The notes: generated by a model not told the origin, from the letters alone. A DNA stretch of 64,000 nt from Rhyzopertha dominica (GCA_025024175.1 QCXZ01000041.1:3095786-3159785), one strand, 5' to 3'. Numbered from the stretch's first letter, positions 38,746 to 52,170 are shown. Numbers and translations: made by a program.

Positions 38746-41569
38746 AAAGTTGCTTCGTCTAAATTTTACAATTGAACGAAGACATAAATTTTTCTACTGT
38801 TCAGATATTAGTGTACGATTGATTTCGACGTTTTTAACGCAACACTATTCGTGGAAGCTTCAAAAATCTCCATCCCATTCCCAGTAGATAGACACCCATC
38901 TCACCCGTGTATCTAGGCGATTCTACCCAACATGTTTACGCTTAAACCGAATCAACTACTTCATTTCAAGTATCTATATCTGATTTCATCGTCCAGCGGT
39001 ACTTTTTCTGGATAGCCATCAGATACCGCTCCCAGATAGTTGCCGATATCGTCATAAATATGTCATTCGAAGGCTTAAGTCGATTGCCAGAATTGTGCGG
39101 CTCGCGGCAACAATACGGCGGAAAGTTTTGTCCCGGCTGACGAAACGCGCGGTTTCGCAGCACAGACGTGGATTGTGGACAACGTACCGGTCTAAACACC
39201 TTATCTAATCAGCTCTGTGACCTAAACGGGCTTGGCCTTATCAAAAATAAACAGCGCTCACCTGGATACGGCCCGTGTTAGCACACATCCGGCTATAACT
39301 GGGCAAGCTGCTTCGCAAACGGTTTACACTGCCCATACATACGCTTAACGACTATGGTTAATGCTCGCATATTTAAAAAAAGAGCTGCGGGTCCGATGGT
39401 AATTACCCTGATTCGCGATTCTTCAAGATGCTATACGGATTTTTGTGAAAATAGTACAATGAAAATCTTCCTCAATTTCCTCTGAAAACTTCACATAACT
39501 TTTTCTTTGTAACACAGTTAAGAAAACTGCAGCCAGTATTGTCAAAATATAGACTTCGTCTCATTTATGATCAAAAAACTGCAACCTAAACAAAAACAAC
39601 ACAAAAAGCTTCATTTTGTCGAAGTAATAGCATATGTCTTCCAAAAATTAACCCAAAAGACAGAACACACAAAATACAATACAGATTTTATAATAGTACC
39701 CTTAACAATAATTACCAATTACATTATTCGAAAGGGTTTATTGACAGATTGCCTAAATTATCAAAGCTTCTTCCAATCTATAAACGGAAGAAGGCCGAGA
39801 TCCATCATATTACTGACCAATCTCAATCATCCAACTTTTGCAAAAATCATTCTTTCACTTCTGTTTACTTTGGTTTAAACTGTTATTGTTTATTTTGATG
39901 GATGAGAATTCTTGCAGTCCTGTGAAATCAAACAATGTAGACTTTTTGCAACCATATTTTCCTTCACAAGTTTGGCTGAGTAACCTACAGTCTTCAGTAC
40001 GTTATGAGATCTCGTTTACGTTGGTATCTAAAATTTTGAATCAGAATGCTTCTAATTCTTCTGGACTTCTAGCAGAATGCATATTTCTGCGAATGTTATT
40101 TGGACTTTTTTTAAGTTGATTTTCCAGTTCAGTTCTTAAAATCTTAGTAATCACTCCTACATAGCTGCTTTTTAAACCGATCTTTTAATAAATTTTTGGC
40201 TGATGCCAGTTAAACAAATGCCCTGCGGCCTGTGGATTAATAAGTACAATTAAAAACTCATATATTATTAATAGTCAAGATTATACCAGAACTAGATGCC
40301 AACGGATCATAGTGTTCATATCTTGTTATCTTCTCTGATTGACACCATTAAACTATTATTACTGCTACTTTGTAATTAGAAAGAACTGCTATTGATTATG
40401 GTTAATTCAAGCGATATGCCTTTTACTCCATTAGGATCAAAATTTAATGCCGTTTTTTTCTATTGAGATATGTTTCTCTTACTTTTGTGTGGTAAGACCT
40501 TTTGCAACATACGAAGTAAGCGTTGATGTCGTTTTTATAATAAAACTATTTGTTAGTAGCGAAGTTGAAGTACATCGGGCTTGATTTTTTATGTCACTTT
40601 CTTAAATTTAATTCTCACCCTGCGTGGTGAATTTGATAGAATATTCAAGAAAACATGCAGTTTCTGCAGAAAAAATATCAATGACCAGTAATTTTGGATC
40701 GTTTTTTAACAAAAACCAGTCGCTAACGAAGTAATAGATACAGAAATAACACTTGTAGTATGCTTATTTGCACATCCAACTAAATCTAAAAAAGAGTACA
40801 CACATAATTCTGCAAAAGTACAAATACGACGCTTATAAATTACAACTTGCTCAACAAAAGCAAAAGCAAACTTTGGGCCAATAACACAGTTTTGCAAGTT
40901 TAGACACAGCATAATTGTTTTTTCGGCAACTGTAATAATCCTTCAGTTAGACAAAGAAATTTTTGGACATTCTATGTATTTGTGCAATTAAATATTAGCA
41001 CTGTACTTTTACAAAGGAAGTCTTGATAGCAGGTTACATACTGTACCGTTTTTTGAAAAGCGTGGTGTACTAGTTCATGTCAATAAAGCTCTTTGGGAAG
41101 TGGTAGAAGAAAAAATGTTCAGCGACTATTTGATTGCAAACATTTGGTCATATTTCTAGTTATGTTCCACTACAATCTTCTTACTAACAACCTTCGACCA
41201 TGACATTTTGGGATATTTAAAGGACCATTTGTAAAATACTCCTGAGATCGCAAAACTCTATTTAAAGGTGGGGTGTTGAATGCTTTGGATTGTGAAAAAA
41301 GAAAAGAAATCAAATAGCTACTATTAGAAGTAAGTTTTGCAGCTCTGCTTTCTAGTGACGATTATTCTGTATCTTTAAGGTTCTAGACATTAACTTAATG
41401 AAATGTTAAAAGCTATATTTTAGTGCGGAAATATAGCACAGATCTCCCACTTTCTTTGTTCCCTTTTGGAGTGGTGTTGCGGCTTCCAAGCCTCACAGAA
41501 ATTAGGACTACACCCAAAATAAATTAGAAATGACCCCTATTCCAACACGACAATTCGCTTAGTGTTTTC

Positions 41570-42310
41570 TAAACTCGCGTCCACCACTTAGGCATGCTCA
41601 ATAATTGACAACATCGCCGTCATCCAGGTCACACCATCCCCTGATTAAACTGGACTAAAAACGTGTCCTGGATGTCGGTCGTATTTATTAAAAGTTTTAA
41701 TTTTGCCGACTTTTATTGCCCGGTTTGGCGACCCCCAACCGCATAGAAATTCAATGCATATTCAAACCCATACGTGTAGCCAATTATTTTTGCGGTGGTG
41801 CACGCATTTGTTCTAAATAAAGGCATGTGCGTGGTTGTTCTGGATTTAGTCCCAGTGTTTTATGTTCGCCGCTCTTCCTGGGTTTTGAAAACCACGCCGC
41901 TAATGGCGGCGCGGTGGCAGTATTTCAGTTAATATCGGGAAGCCGGAGATTTATTCCCAGACGATGGCCGGGACCATCAATTAGATCAAAATCTCAAATC
42001 AGAGATCTCTATCTTGAGCTGCTTCGGGTTTCTTCTGTTTGTTAACAGCACGTCTACACGCGGAATGTAATTTTGAGCTTGTTCCGCGCAGATCGGCGTC
42101 CGGCGTTTGCCAGCGCGTCGCTCGGAACTTCCTCGCGGTTCAAATTGTTATTATCTTGGAAGGATTTATGCACTTGATCATGCGCTGACATTAGAAAACA
42201 ATGCTGTTTAATTTCTTTAGTTGGCGTCACGTTTCGTTTCAAAATGTCAGCGCCCAGAAGAATGCACTGCGGCATTTATTGACTCGGTGCCTTTTGAGGG
42301 TACATATCGA
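41570..42310. other. GC-richer noncoding island
   Basis: About 0.7 kb richer in G+C, with stretches such as CGCCGCTAATGGCGGCGCGG near 41894. Overlapping frames on both strands lack recognisable domains. Candidate regulatory element. Confidence 0.3.
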
Positions 42311-43379
42311 TGCAAATGGTTCGTTTGTACCTAACCTGATGACTTCTTTGATTGTATCGAGATATACTTATCTTTCCCGCTGAATTAAATAATGCTACAT
42401 ACTTTATCCTTTGGAGGTACCTACTTCTTTCCTGTAGCTCTGATTCAAATTTGTGGTTGGATAGCCTGATCTCGAATTTTATGGTACGAGGAAGTGAGAC
42501 GCATGATTTGCCACACTGTGATGATGATGATGTCATGTTTACATTTACAATTCGGTTCACAATTACACTGACCACGACATTCTACACCTTGGATTTTTGC
42601 GCATACCACGCCATTTGAACGATAATCCGCTTATAAGGTTTTAATGTTACAAATAATCTGAAAGGTAAACCTCGCAATCAGCAATAATTTTAGCAAAAAA
42701 TATTAAGTATATTTGTTTGAGAAATACCTTAGGGTATAGCTGAATCTTTTATCTTTCCGATAAGTATTCAATTATTTTTAAATATTCACTAGTTTTTCGG
42801 TGATGCTGTTTTGTAAGAATAGGTTGTTCTCTTTCTACCACTAGCTTGCTCGAATACATCTCTCTCTCTCTCTCCAGAATCGCAGGCAAGACGAACTATA
42901 TCGCTGTTTACAGGGCTTTCAAGTTACGTCACCAAGTAGTGTGATGTCACTTGTTTTCATTGTTGCCACGTTTGTCGGCTAAGTGAGAATCAATCCAAAC
43001 TAAGCTTAACCTCAGAATTGACACTGACGGTTTAAGATGTCATAAAGCAAATTTATTACCGGGTAACGCATTATGGTATACCTAGATACAGTTCAGTGTC
43101 ACTAACATCGTCGATTGTCAATGACAGTTGTCACTTAAACCTTTCAACTAGCGACGAACGGAAAGTATTCGACAACACTGTAAACTGATGCCAACTTGAA
43201 TCAGTTTTGTCATTCTCTGCACGTTGTACACAAGGATATCTTGTGATGGTAATGTAAATACGTCATTGGTGAGGTAACTTTAAAGTTCTACGAATGCAGT
43301 CTAATAAAATGATCAACAATATTTCAAATGCCATGTAAATGTAATATTTTCTCGAAAGAAATGCATTCGTCCGTCCCAA

Positions 43380-44060
43380 TTAATTACCGCGAATTGTGGG
43401 TCATCACTACATCATAAATAAAACATGGACATCACGAAACAAGACATCACGTCCTGCGAATGCTCCGTCCATCCGAAGGAAAGAAAGAAGCAAAATAAAC
43501 TGGGACCGCCCACATCGCAATTTAAATTCGCCAGGAATAGGAAAATGCTAATGCATCAATTACAATGGACATCGATCTTCTTTTTATCTGTGAGGAGTGT
43601 ATGCAAATGCGGGAGTAATGCGTTTATACATTGCAGTATACAGGGCGACTCAATGGGCGGAGTTATTTGCATGCTTATAGAGTGACGTCCACGGTATAAT
43701 GACAAATACATTCCAAATTGGGAGAGTATTGCCAAAGTTGATTGATACTAGAAGGCATTAAGTTTTTTTTCGACTATGATAGATTTTCCTCCTGTGTCCA
43801 ACCTTGAAACGACTACAAGGAATAGGTTCGGTGTGGTTAGTGGTGCGCTGTACATTTTTAGAAACGGCATCTGTTTTTTCGAGCAAGTTGAAGGACCCGA
43901 AGCGTTAACACGAACGGGCGTTCTAAAAATGTACGCGCCACCCTCCGAGAGTTTTGATGAAGCAGCGGCGGCGTTAAACTTAAGCCAAAAATTATTAGGC
44001 AGGACCGAGGTGAAGGGGGCTATTTTCGACGCTGACTGAAATAGCTCCCAAGTCTAAGGT
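43380..44060. other. GC-richer island with unassigned 87-codon frame
   Basis: The plus-strand frame 43776-44039 (87 codons, starts MIDFPPVSNLETTTRNRFG) shows no domain I recognise. Its end is GC-richer than the flanks and alanine-rich (DEAAAALNLSQKL). It has no obvious splice sites tying it to the BCL11-like gene. It is probably a chance frame in a conserved noncoding island, but it is the least easily dismissed of the non-transposon frames. Confidence 0.25.
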
Positions 44061-45095
44061 TAATTCGTGAGAAACTCGCCTTCGTGGTCGCTCCTCACCT
44101 TTTGATGCTTATTGGAGTTCTGCATGCTGGCTGAGCGATTTTTTTAAATAAAATATCGTCTTAATCGTTAACCGCAATTCTTAACACTTGAGACGGTATA
44201 AAACAGTGCTAATAATTTTGTGCCATTCTTAAATTTGTTGGATTTAAAGTAACTTTCTGGTTTTCTCAATACCTAATTAATTTCAATAGAGTTAGTAAGC
44301 ATGAAGACAGCAATGGTGAAGTTTCTAAATCTAATTGCATTTATTGTCGTCTAACCAAAATCATTATGTAAAGCCTGGATTTTGAAGACCACCTAAAATT
44401 CCGTTTTTTACCCCAAAAACGTGCTGTACACGTCAATGACTGATAACAATGCGATGTTCACCGACGCACTTGAAGTCGTTGTCATTTCGAAATAAATCAT
44501 TTCAAATCCAAGTGCGTCCTTATCGCCCAGCTAATAATGTCGTGTTCGCGATACTCCGCGAACACAATCCAATTAAACGTGGGAAAATGCGGGATAACAT
44601 CGGGGCCACCTTGCGACGGCCTGACCTGTGTGAATGGTCCAGTTGTCAAATCTTTGAGAAAGATCTGACCAGTGCTCTATTCATACCTGAACACCTTACT
44701 GTGCATTCGGCGTGTTTATGTGCCAAAAGGCTGACGGATCGGGTTAGACTACTGAATACGGTTTTGAGGGGGGGGGGGGATGCGGGAGTAATTTATCATT
44801 GAAGGGCTGTGAATTTGACCAGAGCAGTTTAGAATTTATAAGGTTTTACTGAGGTTGCTATGCAGTAAAATTGAATTTCGTTAATAATCTGATAATGGTG
44901 AAGAAAAATATTACGTATACTACATGAATGCAACACGTTTTCAGCCTTTAGAGTTCTTGGTATGTCGACATCGTATACAGATTTTCGGCGTGAATGGATA
45001 TCATTTCTGTCAAATCTACTACACGTTGTATTGGTATAAGTGGGAATGTGGATTGAGATATAAATTATTATATAAATCTTCAACTGTGTACCTAT

Positions 45096-45870
45096 ACAGG
45101 GTGTTTCCTGTTTCAACAATGTAATTTTTTGATAACATGATGTCTAAAAAGTGTTACTACAAATTCCTAAGGCAAATAAGACGATATTCGGTGATACAAT
45201 GTCAAAAGTTCAACACGCTTTTAGTTTTTCAACTGGAATTTCGTCACACTGTTAGGTTGGACTGAGCTCGGGGAGGAGAGGGTGAAAAATTGGTATCTGC
45301 TTTTCATTTTCATAGTAAAATGTAGAAGGCACCAGCTGCGGTGGTAGTTTTTGAGTCACTAGTGTTCTAAATGACCTCCAGCTTTGTGTGTACACAGATT
45401 AATATGTTGTAAAAATTAAATAAAATTTTCAAAGTTCTCCATGAAAAATAATCAATCGGGGTCATGTCAGGCGATCGAGCAGGGCATTTTGCGGGTGCAT
45501 AGTTGCGTCTGTCTATCTATCTATCGATTTGGACGCTGTTCGTTCATATAATTACATACGTATAACGTAAAATTCGTTTTCCACATGTTCCAAATAATTT
45601 TCACCAGTAGTAAAAATGACAGGACCAATTATGAAAGTGCACACACATTGATCTGACACTTATGCATTTAATGAGTTATTTTAGTCATATGAGGATTTTC
45701 TGTAGCATACACACGTTCATCGTGCACATTAGTTATGCCAATCCGCGTGAAACAGCTTCATCCGTGAAAGGTTTTGCTTTGATAAGCAACGATTCGGAAT
45801 TTTTCGCTTCTTCTGCAAGAAAACCCAAAAACCAATAATATATCGGTCCATTGGTATACTGTACGTACTT
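45096..45870 (-). mobile_element. Third Tc1/mariner-type remnant, one end recognisable
   Basis: A left end TA|CAGGGTGTTTCCTGTTTCAA lies at 45096. Minus-strand fragments match a mariner-type DDE transposase of a different lineage from the 30.9- and 46.5-kb copies. They are CPARSPDMTPIDYFSWRTLK (about 45425-45487), CTFIIGPVIFTTGENYLEHV (about 45560-45650) and KPFTDEAVSRG (about 45740-45790). No right-hand inverted repeat was found before the next element at 46461. Several frameshifts. Confidence 0.7.
45508..45528. repeat. (TCTA)n microsatellite
   Basis: A short tetranucleotide repeat, TCTGTCTATCTATCTATCGA, lies within the decayed transposase of the third mariner-type remnant. Confidence 0.6.
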
Positions 45871-47833
45871 GGTGAAAATTAAATTTTTAAATTGTTCGAT
45901 ACTTCTTACGATAATGCTTACTAATTGTCTTTTACGATATTCAAGTAATATTGGTAATTTAAAATAATGCCCATGAAGAAAGCAACAATGTACCTACCAA
46001 CGACATCAACAAAAACACTACTCACAATCAGAAGCCTTTAAGGAATTTCACGAATTTCACCTATCAAAAAAGGCCATAATTCATTCTATCCTATGATTTA
46101 GATTGGATTTGATACCAATCAATTTTAATGATAGTTAATTGATTAATAACGCCTTCGCTATACCTGACCATACACGATGTGAATTTTTTAAATCCAGTTA
46201 TCTCATAAACTACTTTTCAAGGTATAGAGGTAACAGACGTATGAGAATAAGAAATTTTATTTAACATTAAAATACTAATTATTAGAAAATGCATTTTTGA
46301 AAAACTAAAAGGCAACATTTTTTCCGCACCTTCTAGAGACACAATAAACTTATTTATGTAACTTTAAGTTTTTGGACGGATTTTTTAAGATATGCAACAA
46401 AATATGTAACAAATCATACAAAATTAGTAAGCGCAGCATGTATGACAGTAGCGGTTTATACAGGGTGATTTTTTGAAAACTTCACACCTTAAATAACTTT
46501 AAATACAGGAAAAATTTAAAATTTTGCAAAAACAGGTAAACTTTTGTTTGCAGGGGGACAACTTTTGAGATAAGTTTTTAATGGATAGCGCTTACCCTCT
46601 TAGCGGGGTAGATACCCCTTCAAAAATTTTAAATGAAACTACCCATCTTACGATACATCATTTAAAAGTTTATTACACAAGGAGTCTTGCCATGTAATTA
46701 GTTTTACTATTTTTTACCCATTGACGGGGTAGTGGGTCAAAAGTGCATTGTAGCAAGTGGCTTATAAAATGGAATATTTTGGACTTTTTTTAACAAAATT
46801 TATTGTCTTGCAGTTACAATAAAAATAGTCCTTACTTAAGCCTAAAAAAACTTATTAAAAAATAATTGTTACACCTAAGCAAAATGCCAAAAATACTTAA
46901 AATTTTCTTTCGACATTACTTGAACATAGCTGTGCTCGTGCGTCAGCAAGGGTGTTTAACGAACGGCACCCCGATAAAAATGTTGACGCTAGGTACATTC
47001 TCGATCTCGTGCAGAAATTTCAAGACAATGGATCTGTAGTAAACAAAAAAGGGCAGGGAATAGAGTCGTTGATGAAATGGCCCAAGTTGAAGTACTTTGT
47101 CATTTTGCAATGGATCCAACTAGCTCTTTGCGTAACATTTCTACAGCCACTGGACTTTCTTATTCATCTGTAAGGAAAGTTACAAAACTGCACAAATTCC
47201 ATCCCTATAAGATGAAAACTCTCCAGGAACTCAGCGAAGATGACTTCGATAGAAGACTGCAATTTTGCGAAATTATGACAGAAAAGATTATAGTAAATCC
47301 AAATCTAATAAAAAATATCTGCTTCAGTGATGAATGCACATTTTTTTGAACGGCTCTGTAAATAAACATAACGTCAGGTACTGGAGTGACGAAGATCCTT
47401 ATATTTTTCGAGAAGGTCATACACAAGTTCCTCAGAAGCTGAACGTCTGGGCTGGAATACTTGGCATCGCAATTGTAGGTCCAATTTTCATTGATGGGAC
47501 GCTAAATGGGGGAATGTATTTAGAATTACTTCATAACGTTATTGATCCTTTAATCACAGGGCAATTAGAAAACCAACGTGACCCTGAAGGAAATCCAATG
47601 TTGGATGAATACGAATTGTTTTACCAACATGATGGAGCCCCACCGCATTACGCCATTAATGTGCGAAATTGGTTAAATCATAGATTTCCTCTTCACTGGA
47701 TTGGTAGGCGTGGAACAATTGAATGGCTGCCACGATTACCCGATTTAACTGCTTTAGATTTCTTTCTATGGGGTCATTTAAAATCTGTGGTTTACAAAAC
47801 ACAACCTACTAGCCTGGACGATCTGCGAGAAAG

Positions 47834-47836
<3 letters not shown>

Positions 47837-47878
<42 letters not shown>

Positions 47879-47880
47879 TT
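47837..47880. repeat. (TTTA)n tract, LINE 3' tail
   Basis: About ten TTTA units on the plus strand. It marks the 3' end of the minus-strand LINE fragment and is best explained as its tail, not an independent microsatellite. Confidence 0.85.
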
Positions 47881-48326
47881 CAATACACAACCCAACAGAA
47901 AAAATATTCCAATTACAGGGTCGGAAAAAAAAAAAAACAAACAAGAAATCATTACAAACGAGACGCGCAAAATACACCTACACAACTAAAAACTTTGATT
48001 TTATGAGCCCGATGGTGGTGTTAAAAATGTCTATATCTTCCTCAACTTCTTCATAACTTCGACACATCCGGTAAAGTGGTGAGAACATTAAAACGTTAGT
48101 TCGGGCACTTGGAAAGTAAAACAGTGATGTAGAGCGAGTCGAAGCTGTTGACGCACGAAAATAGATTTTTTGAAGTATGTCCGAGGAGTCAATCAGTCCA
48201 TTTAACAGTTTGAATAAGAATAACACTCCCTGCATGTCTCTACGTCGAGCCATAGAAACACAATTAAAACGAGCTAACAACTGCCCCTGATCGATACCAA
48301 TGTGAGGGTACTGATGATCCAATTTA
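47841..48326 (-). mobile_element. 5'-truncated LINE fragment inserted in the mariner-type copy 2
   Basis: The 486-bp insert is absent from copy 1 and is flanked by AATTATT at 47834-47840 and 48327-48333, a 7-bp target duplication. On the minus strand it ends in a (TAAA)n tail (47841-47880 as TTTA repeats) and encodes the C-terminus of a Jockey-like ORF2: ARRRDMQGVLFLFKLLNGLI, then IYFRAST and ARTNVLMFSPLYRMCRSYEE. The reading frame 47978-48322 is intact for 114 codons, so the insertion looks young. Its C-terminus resembles that of LINE-B at 7.3 kb. Confidence 0.88.
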
Positions 48327-48943
48327 AATTATTAACGAGTGCAGGAGGATTCCACCTGAAACTTTCCGGAAAGTGCAGCAGGAGTTCGAGAACCGTCTGT
48401 ATTATTGTATGGAAAGAGGTGGTTTCACATTTTGAGAATCTATTGTAAGGTTTGAATTTCTAAGGTTTTGTTCACACTGTTTTTGGAGTTACAAATAAAT
48501 AATTTTTCTTTTTCGTGGACATGGACTTTCTAAAAAATTACATGATTAATACTTTAATGTTAATAATAATGTTAAAAGAAAATTTTCAGTATTCTGGGGG
48601 GGTTTTTTTAAGTCATATTTTTTTTACAAGTTGTTTGTTTAAATTTTGGGTTCTCGTAAGGACAAATTTTATTTCCGCTCTAAAATAAAATACATTTTGT
48701 TGAAAAGAGTCCAAAATATTCAATTTAACAAGCAACCTGTTTCGTAGGCACTATTAATCTATTACCCCGTCAATAAGTTAAACGTGGTAAAACTAGTTAC
48801 ATGGCCAGACTCTTTGTGAAATAAGCTTTCAAATGATGGATCACAAGATGGATAGTTCCATTTGAAATTTTAAAAGGGGTGTCTACCTATATGCTATATT
48901 TAAAGTTATTTAAGGTGTGAAGTTTTCAAAAAATCACCCTGTA

Positions 48944-51900
48944 TAATTTGTGGACGACCATCTTTAAATAATCGAAACAAATAGAGTTTATTAATGATGA
49001 TGTTGTGGGAGCGTAATAAACTTAATGCTTTGCATGGACCTAGATTTTGTATGTGCGCAAAAAACGATCAATTCTCAATCTCGACTTAATTGCCGCTTAG
49101 ATGACCCTTTGTGGGAACGCGCGTCTTCAACATGCGAACGTCCGTCCTCGAAGCAGCTCCTCGCTAATTCGCTATACTTCCTCACGTTATAGTTCCTACA
49201 GTCCGGGCGCAGACAATCTCATTATCCACATAATTTACTAGTGACAATGGCTGGGAGGAACTCATAAAAGAAATGAGAGCCGATCCTCCAGATAACTGCG
49301 GGCAGAATGGAAGCGGTGGCCGTCGCAGTTTTTCTAACACATAAGTAGAGTGCCTTAAGCCCCGACGCTCCCACGCTCTATATCAGGCGACGGGGCATAC
49401 GGGAAAGGGTCAACCATTCAACACTTGTCCGGGCGACAATGGTCAGCCAACCTGCTTGTTGTCAAAAGATCCGGTCAGATATCGATAGTTCGGTTTGTAT
49501 TGTGCGATTCAGTTTGCTTCCGACAATGATTTTGGGGGTTCTTACAATGCCAACAATTATGTTGTGGGTGTAACGCAAACAGTTGCAAGGTCTTTCGTTC
49601 GTTTTAGCGTCTCTTAATTTCGTTTTTTTATATATACTGGCGTAAATGTTAACTAAGACCATCTTTAGATAAAGCATTAAAAAGCTTCTGTGTCTTTTTT
49701 ATATAGCCTTCTCGACATTATTATTTATGGCTTGATTAAAGCACATCTATAAAAGGTGTTACGTTGCTTTGAACAGGACCGGACAGGTGTAGGTAGCACT
49801 TATTTAAAATTATGTTATCTACTTAGCCATGCAAATAACAGGCCACCCTTTGATGTGATGTCAAGTTGCCATGACAACTTCAAGTGTCATTTCTAATTTT
49901 CGTTTCAATCGCTTAATATTTGTCAATTTTATATCAATTCACAAAACCAAAATAAGTGAATTGAAATTTTAGCACAGGAGCGTCATAAAATTTCTATCGA
50001 AAGAGGGAGTAGCATTGTAGAATGGTGACGGAATGGTGAAGGGAAATCCCTAATATTATCAAGTCAAATCAAAAGGTGAAAAAAATGGAGAGGTATCTCG
50101 AAATTGTGAATTAAAATGACTGCATTTTGATGATAGTTTTGCTAATTTTCTATCCATATACTTGTGCAATTTACATGAACTCTGGTATCATAAGAAAATT
50201 ATATATATTGGTTAGATTCCCTTAAGGATTTGAAGATAGATAAGTCGATTATTGTTACAGTCACGGAGGTAATGAGACTAAGATTTGTGAATTATTAGAG
50301 GAGGAAACGTGCCAAAAATTATCTCGAGATTTCACCTCAAAAATTTCCAAAATTACTAATGATCTTATTAAAATTTCAAATCCCTCGACTGCTGTTTGTG
50401 ACCAAAGCAGTACGTCTTGTCCAAAATCCATAAAATTAATGTTCCTTTAAAACAAATATCGTAAACTGACTCATTCACTCGAAGTGGACATTTAATTATG
50501 TAACTTTTCTAAAGACTTTTCTCCACGAAGTCAAACTGTATCAAGTCTTTTTACAAAACTGCAAACATCTAGCCACTGACACTGATAATTAATGCCCATG
50601 TTTAGCTGAAGTTTGTAAATAAAGTGGCTACACCTTGACTTTGTGTAGAATGTCTAGAAAAGTTACAAATTACCAAAATTTTGTTCTGCTTATGTCTCAT
50701 GTGGGAAAGACCGGTAATTTCAAAAAAATCTTATAAAAAAAGGACTGCGTATAGTACAAACAAGCCTTATAGTGAATAAATTTTATGTGCAAAACTTTGA
50801 TAAGGTAGTAATTTACAGTTTTTAATTTAAACCTAAACTGATATAGCCATGTAACACTTTTGTTATTTGGCCCCACGATATGCTAGAGTGATATTTCTAA
50901 AACATTTGATATTCCAAAACCTTGCTATAAAATTCACGATAATGTTAGAATACTATGGTAGCTTATCTTCCTTAGATATCCAAATAAGGAACGAAATTAA
51001 TGTTTAATTAGGACACAAAGTATTGCAGAAAACCGACATACACAGACAGATATTTACATACATGTCAGCACCCTCCAACACAAAAGAGTAGTCTTATAAA
51101 ACGTTATTTGGTATAGCTCAAGGCATTTAAGATGAAAGATAATTGCAACAAAAGTCAGCACTGGCTATACATAGTCAAATAATGTGAATATTTGGTCCAT
51201 TAGAAAAGTGCTCGTCAAAATCAAGTAAATTCTAAGCCACAAAGAAAATTAGAGTTGTGTTTGCCTTACGTACGGGATTGTCAGATTAATTGTTTATCAG
51301 TGTTTAATTAGCAACATTTTTTCCGTAAACAGAATAATCCTGTAAATACTTTAATTGGCCTTTTGACGTTTACGTGGTTTTATATCGCCAACTGAATAAT
51401 AATAGAGTTCAAATATTAATTAATTAAATTAAAATTAAAACCCATTTTAATAATTACGAAAGCTTTTTTTCTTGACCTTTGTGGTTACATAGGTATCAAA
51501 TAGGTATCCAAAATAGTCTTTTATACCATAAAATTGTCTAATACTATAAACATTTTGGGAAGCACGAATGACCAAAATTATGAGATTTATCTTATGTACT
51601 ATTTCATAAATTTTGGCCTAAAACTGTTACTGTTTTCAGAACAAAACAAATGTAATCCAAGGTTTATTCCGTCGTTTTATATCAGTTTCCTTGCCACTAT
51701 TGATTTCGTTGTTTCGTACAAAGTTTTTTAATTGTAAAGAAATTTATACTTCCCAATTTTTTAATGCTGACTAACACAGAAATGTTTGCTGTTATTAAGA
51801 CAAAAATCGCTTAGCTTTTCAGTCTTTTTTGTTTTTATGTTCGAAAAAAATTCACTTAGTGAGTTCGATAACGGTTGAATTACTTTATTTAGTGTACTCC

Positions 51901-52170
51901 AATAAACCTTATAATCATACACCATATTAACATAGAACAATAACTCTTATTAGGTGTATTATTTTATATTTTAATTGGAAAGATCCGCACATAAAGATGA
52001 AACTGATGCTGCAACTTGTAGGTATTTTCCGTTCCATATCTATTGGAAACTATTTTTAAGATGTTTACGTTATAAGCTAGTTTCAAGAGTTTGATCAGGT
52101 CAGGGCTAAATATCATGTGAATAAAAGACGACAATCAACATGATCATATCTAACAAAATCTAGATAAAGC
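48944..52170. other. Intronic DNA, no gene recognised
   Basis: AT-rich noncoding sequence with one clearly GC-richer island at about 49060-49450. No coding signal or transposon ends recognised. Confidence 0.5.

Larger units (their letters stand above)
38746..45095. other. Intronic DNA, no gene recognised
   Basis: AT-rich noncoding sequence with GC-richer islands at about 38880-39390, 41570-42310 and 43380-44060. A (TC)n tract lies near 42861-42873 and a (GAT)n tract near 42521-42535. A run of G bases lies near 44767-44779. None of the frames (longest 125 codons or less) is convincing. Confidence 0.5.
46923..48436 (+). pseudogene. Tc1/mariner-type transposase, copy 2, truncated and interrupted
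   Basis: It lacks the first 20-odd codons through a deletion. A T-run near 47340 is one base shorter than in copy 1, shifting the frame just after SDECTFF. A further shift lies near 47048-47080. 47334-47839 is open and includes YQHDGAPPHYA and LPDLTALDFFLWGHLK, so the Trp that is a stop in copy 1 is intact here (EWLPR). The frame is then cut by the LINE fragment and resumes at 48327 with the C-terminal coding part. Copies 1 and 2 thus carry different lesions. Confidence 0.85.
46461..48941 (+). mobile_element. Tc1/mariner-type transposon, copy 2, with nested LINE and deletions
   Basis: Ends CAGGGTGATTTTTTGAAAAC and its inverse are flanked by TA (46459-46460 and 48942-48943). It is closely related to copy 1 throughout. 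Differences: about 217 bp are missing at 46924, removing the transposase start (corresponding to 31360-31576 in copy 1). About 115 bp are missing from the right inverted repeat near 48888. A 486-bp retrotransposon fragment is inserted at 47841-48326. The element is 2481 bp. Confidence 0.92.
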
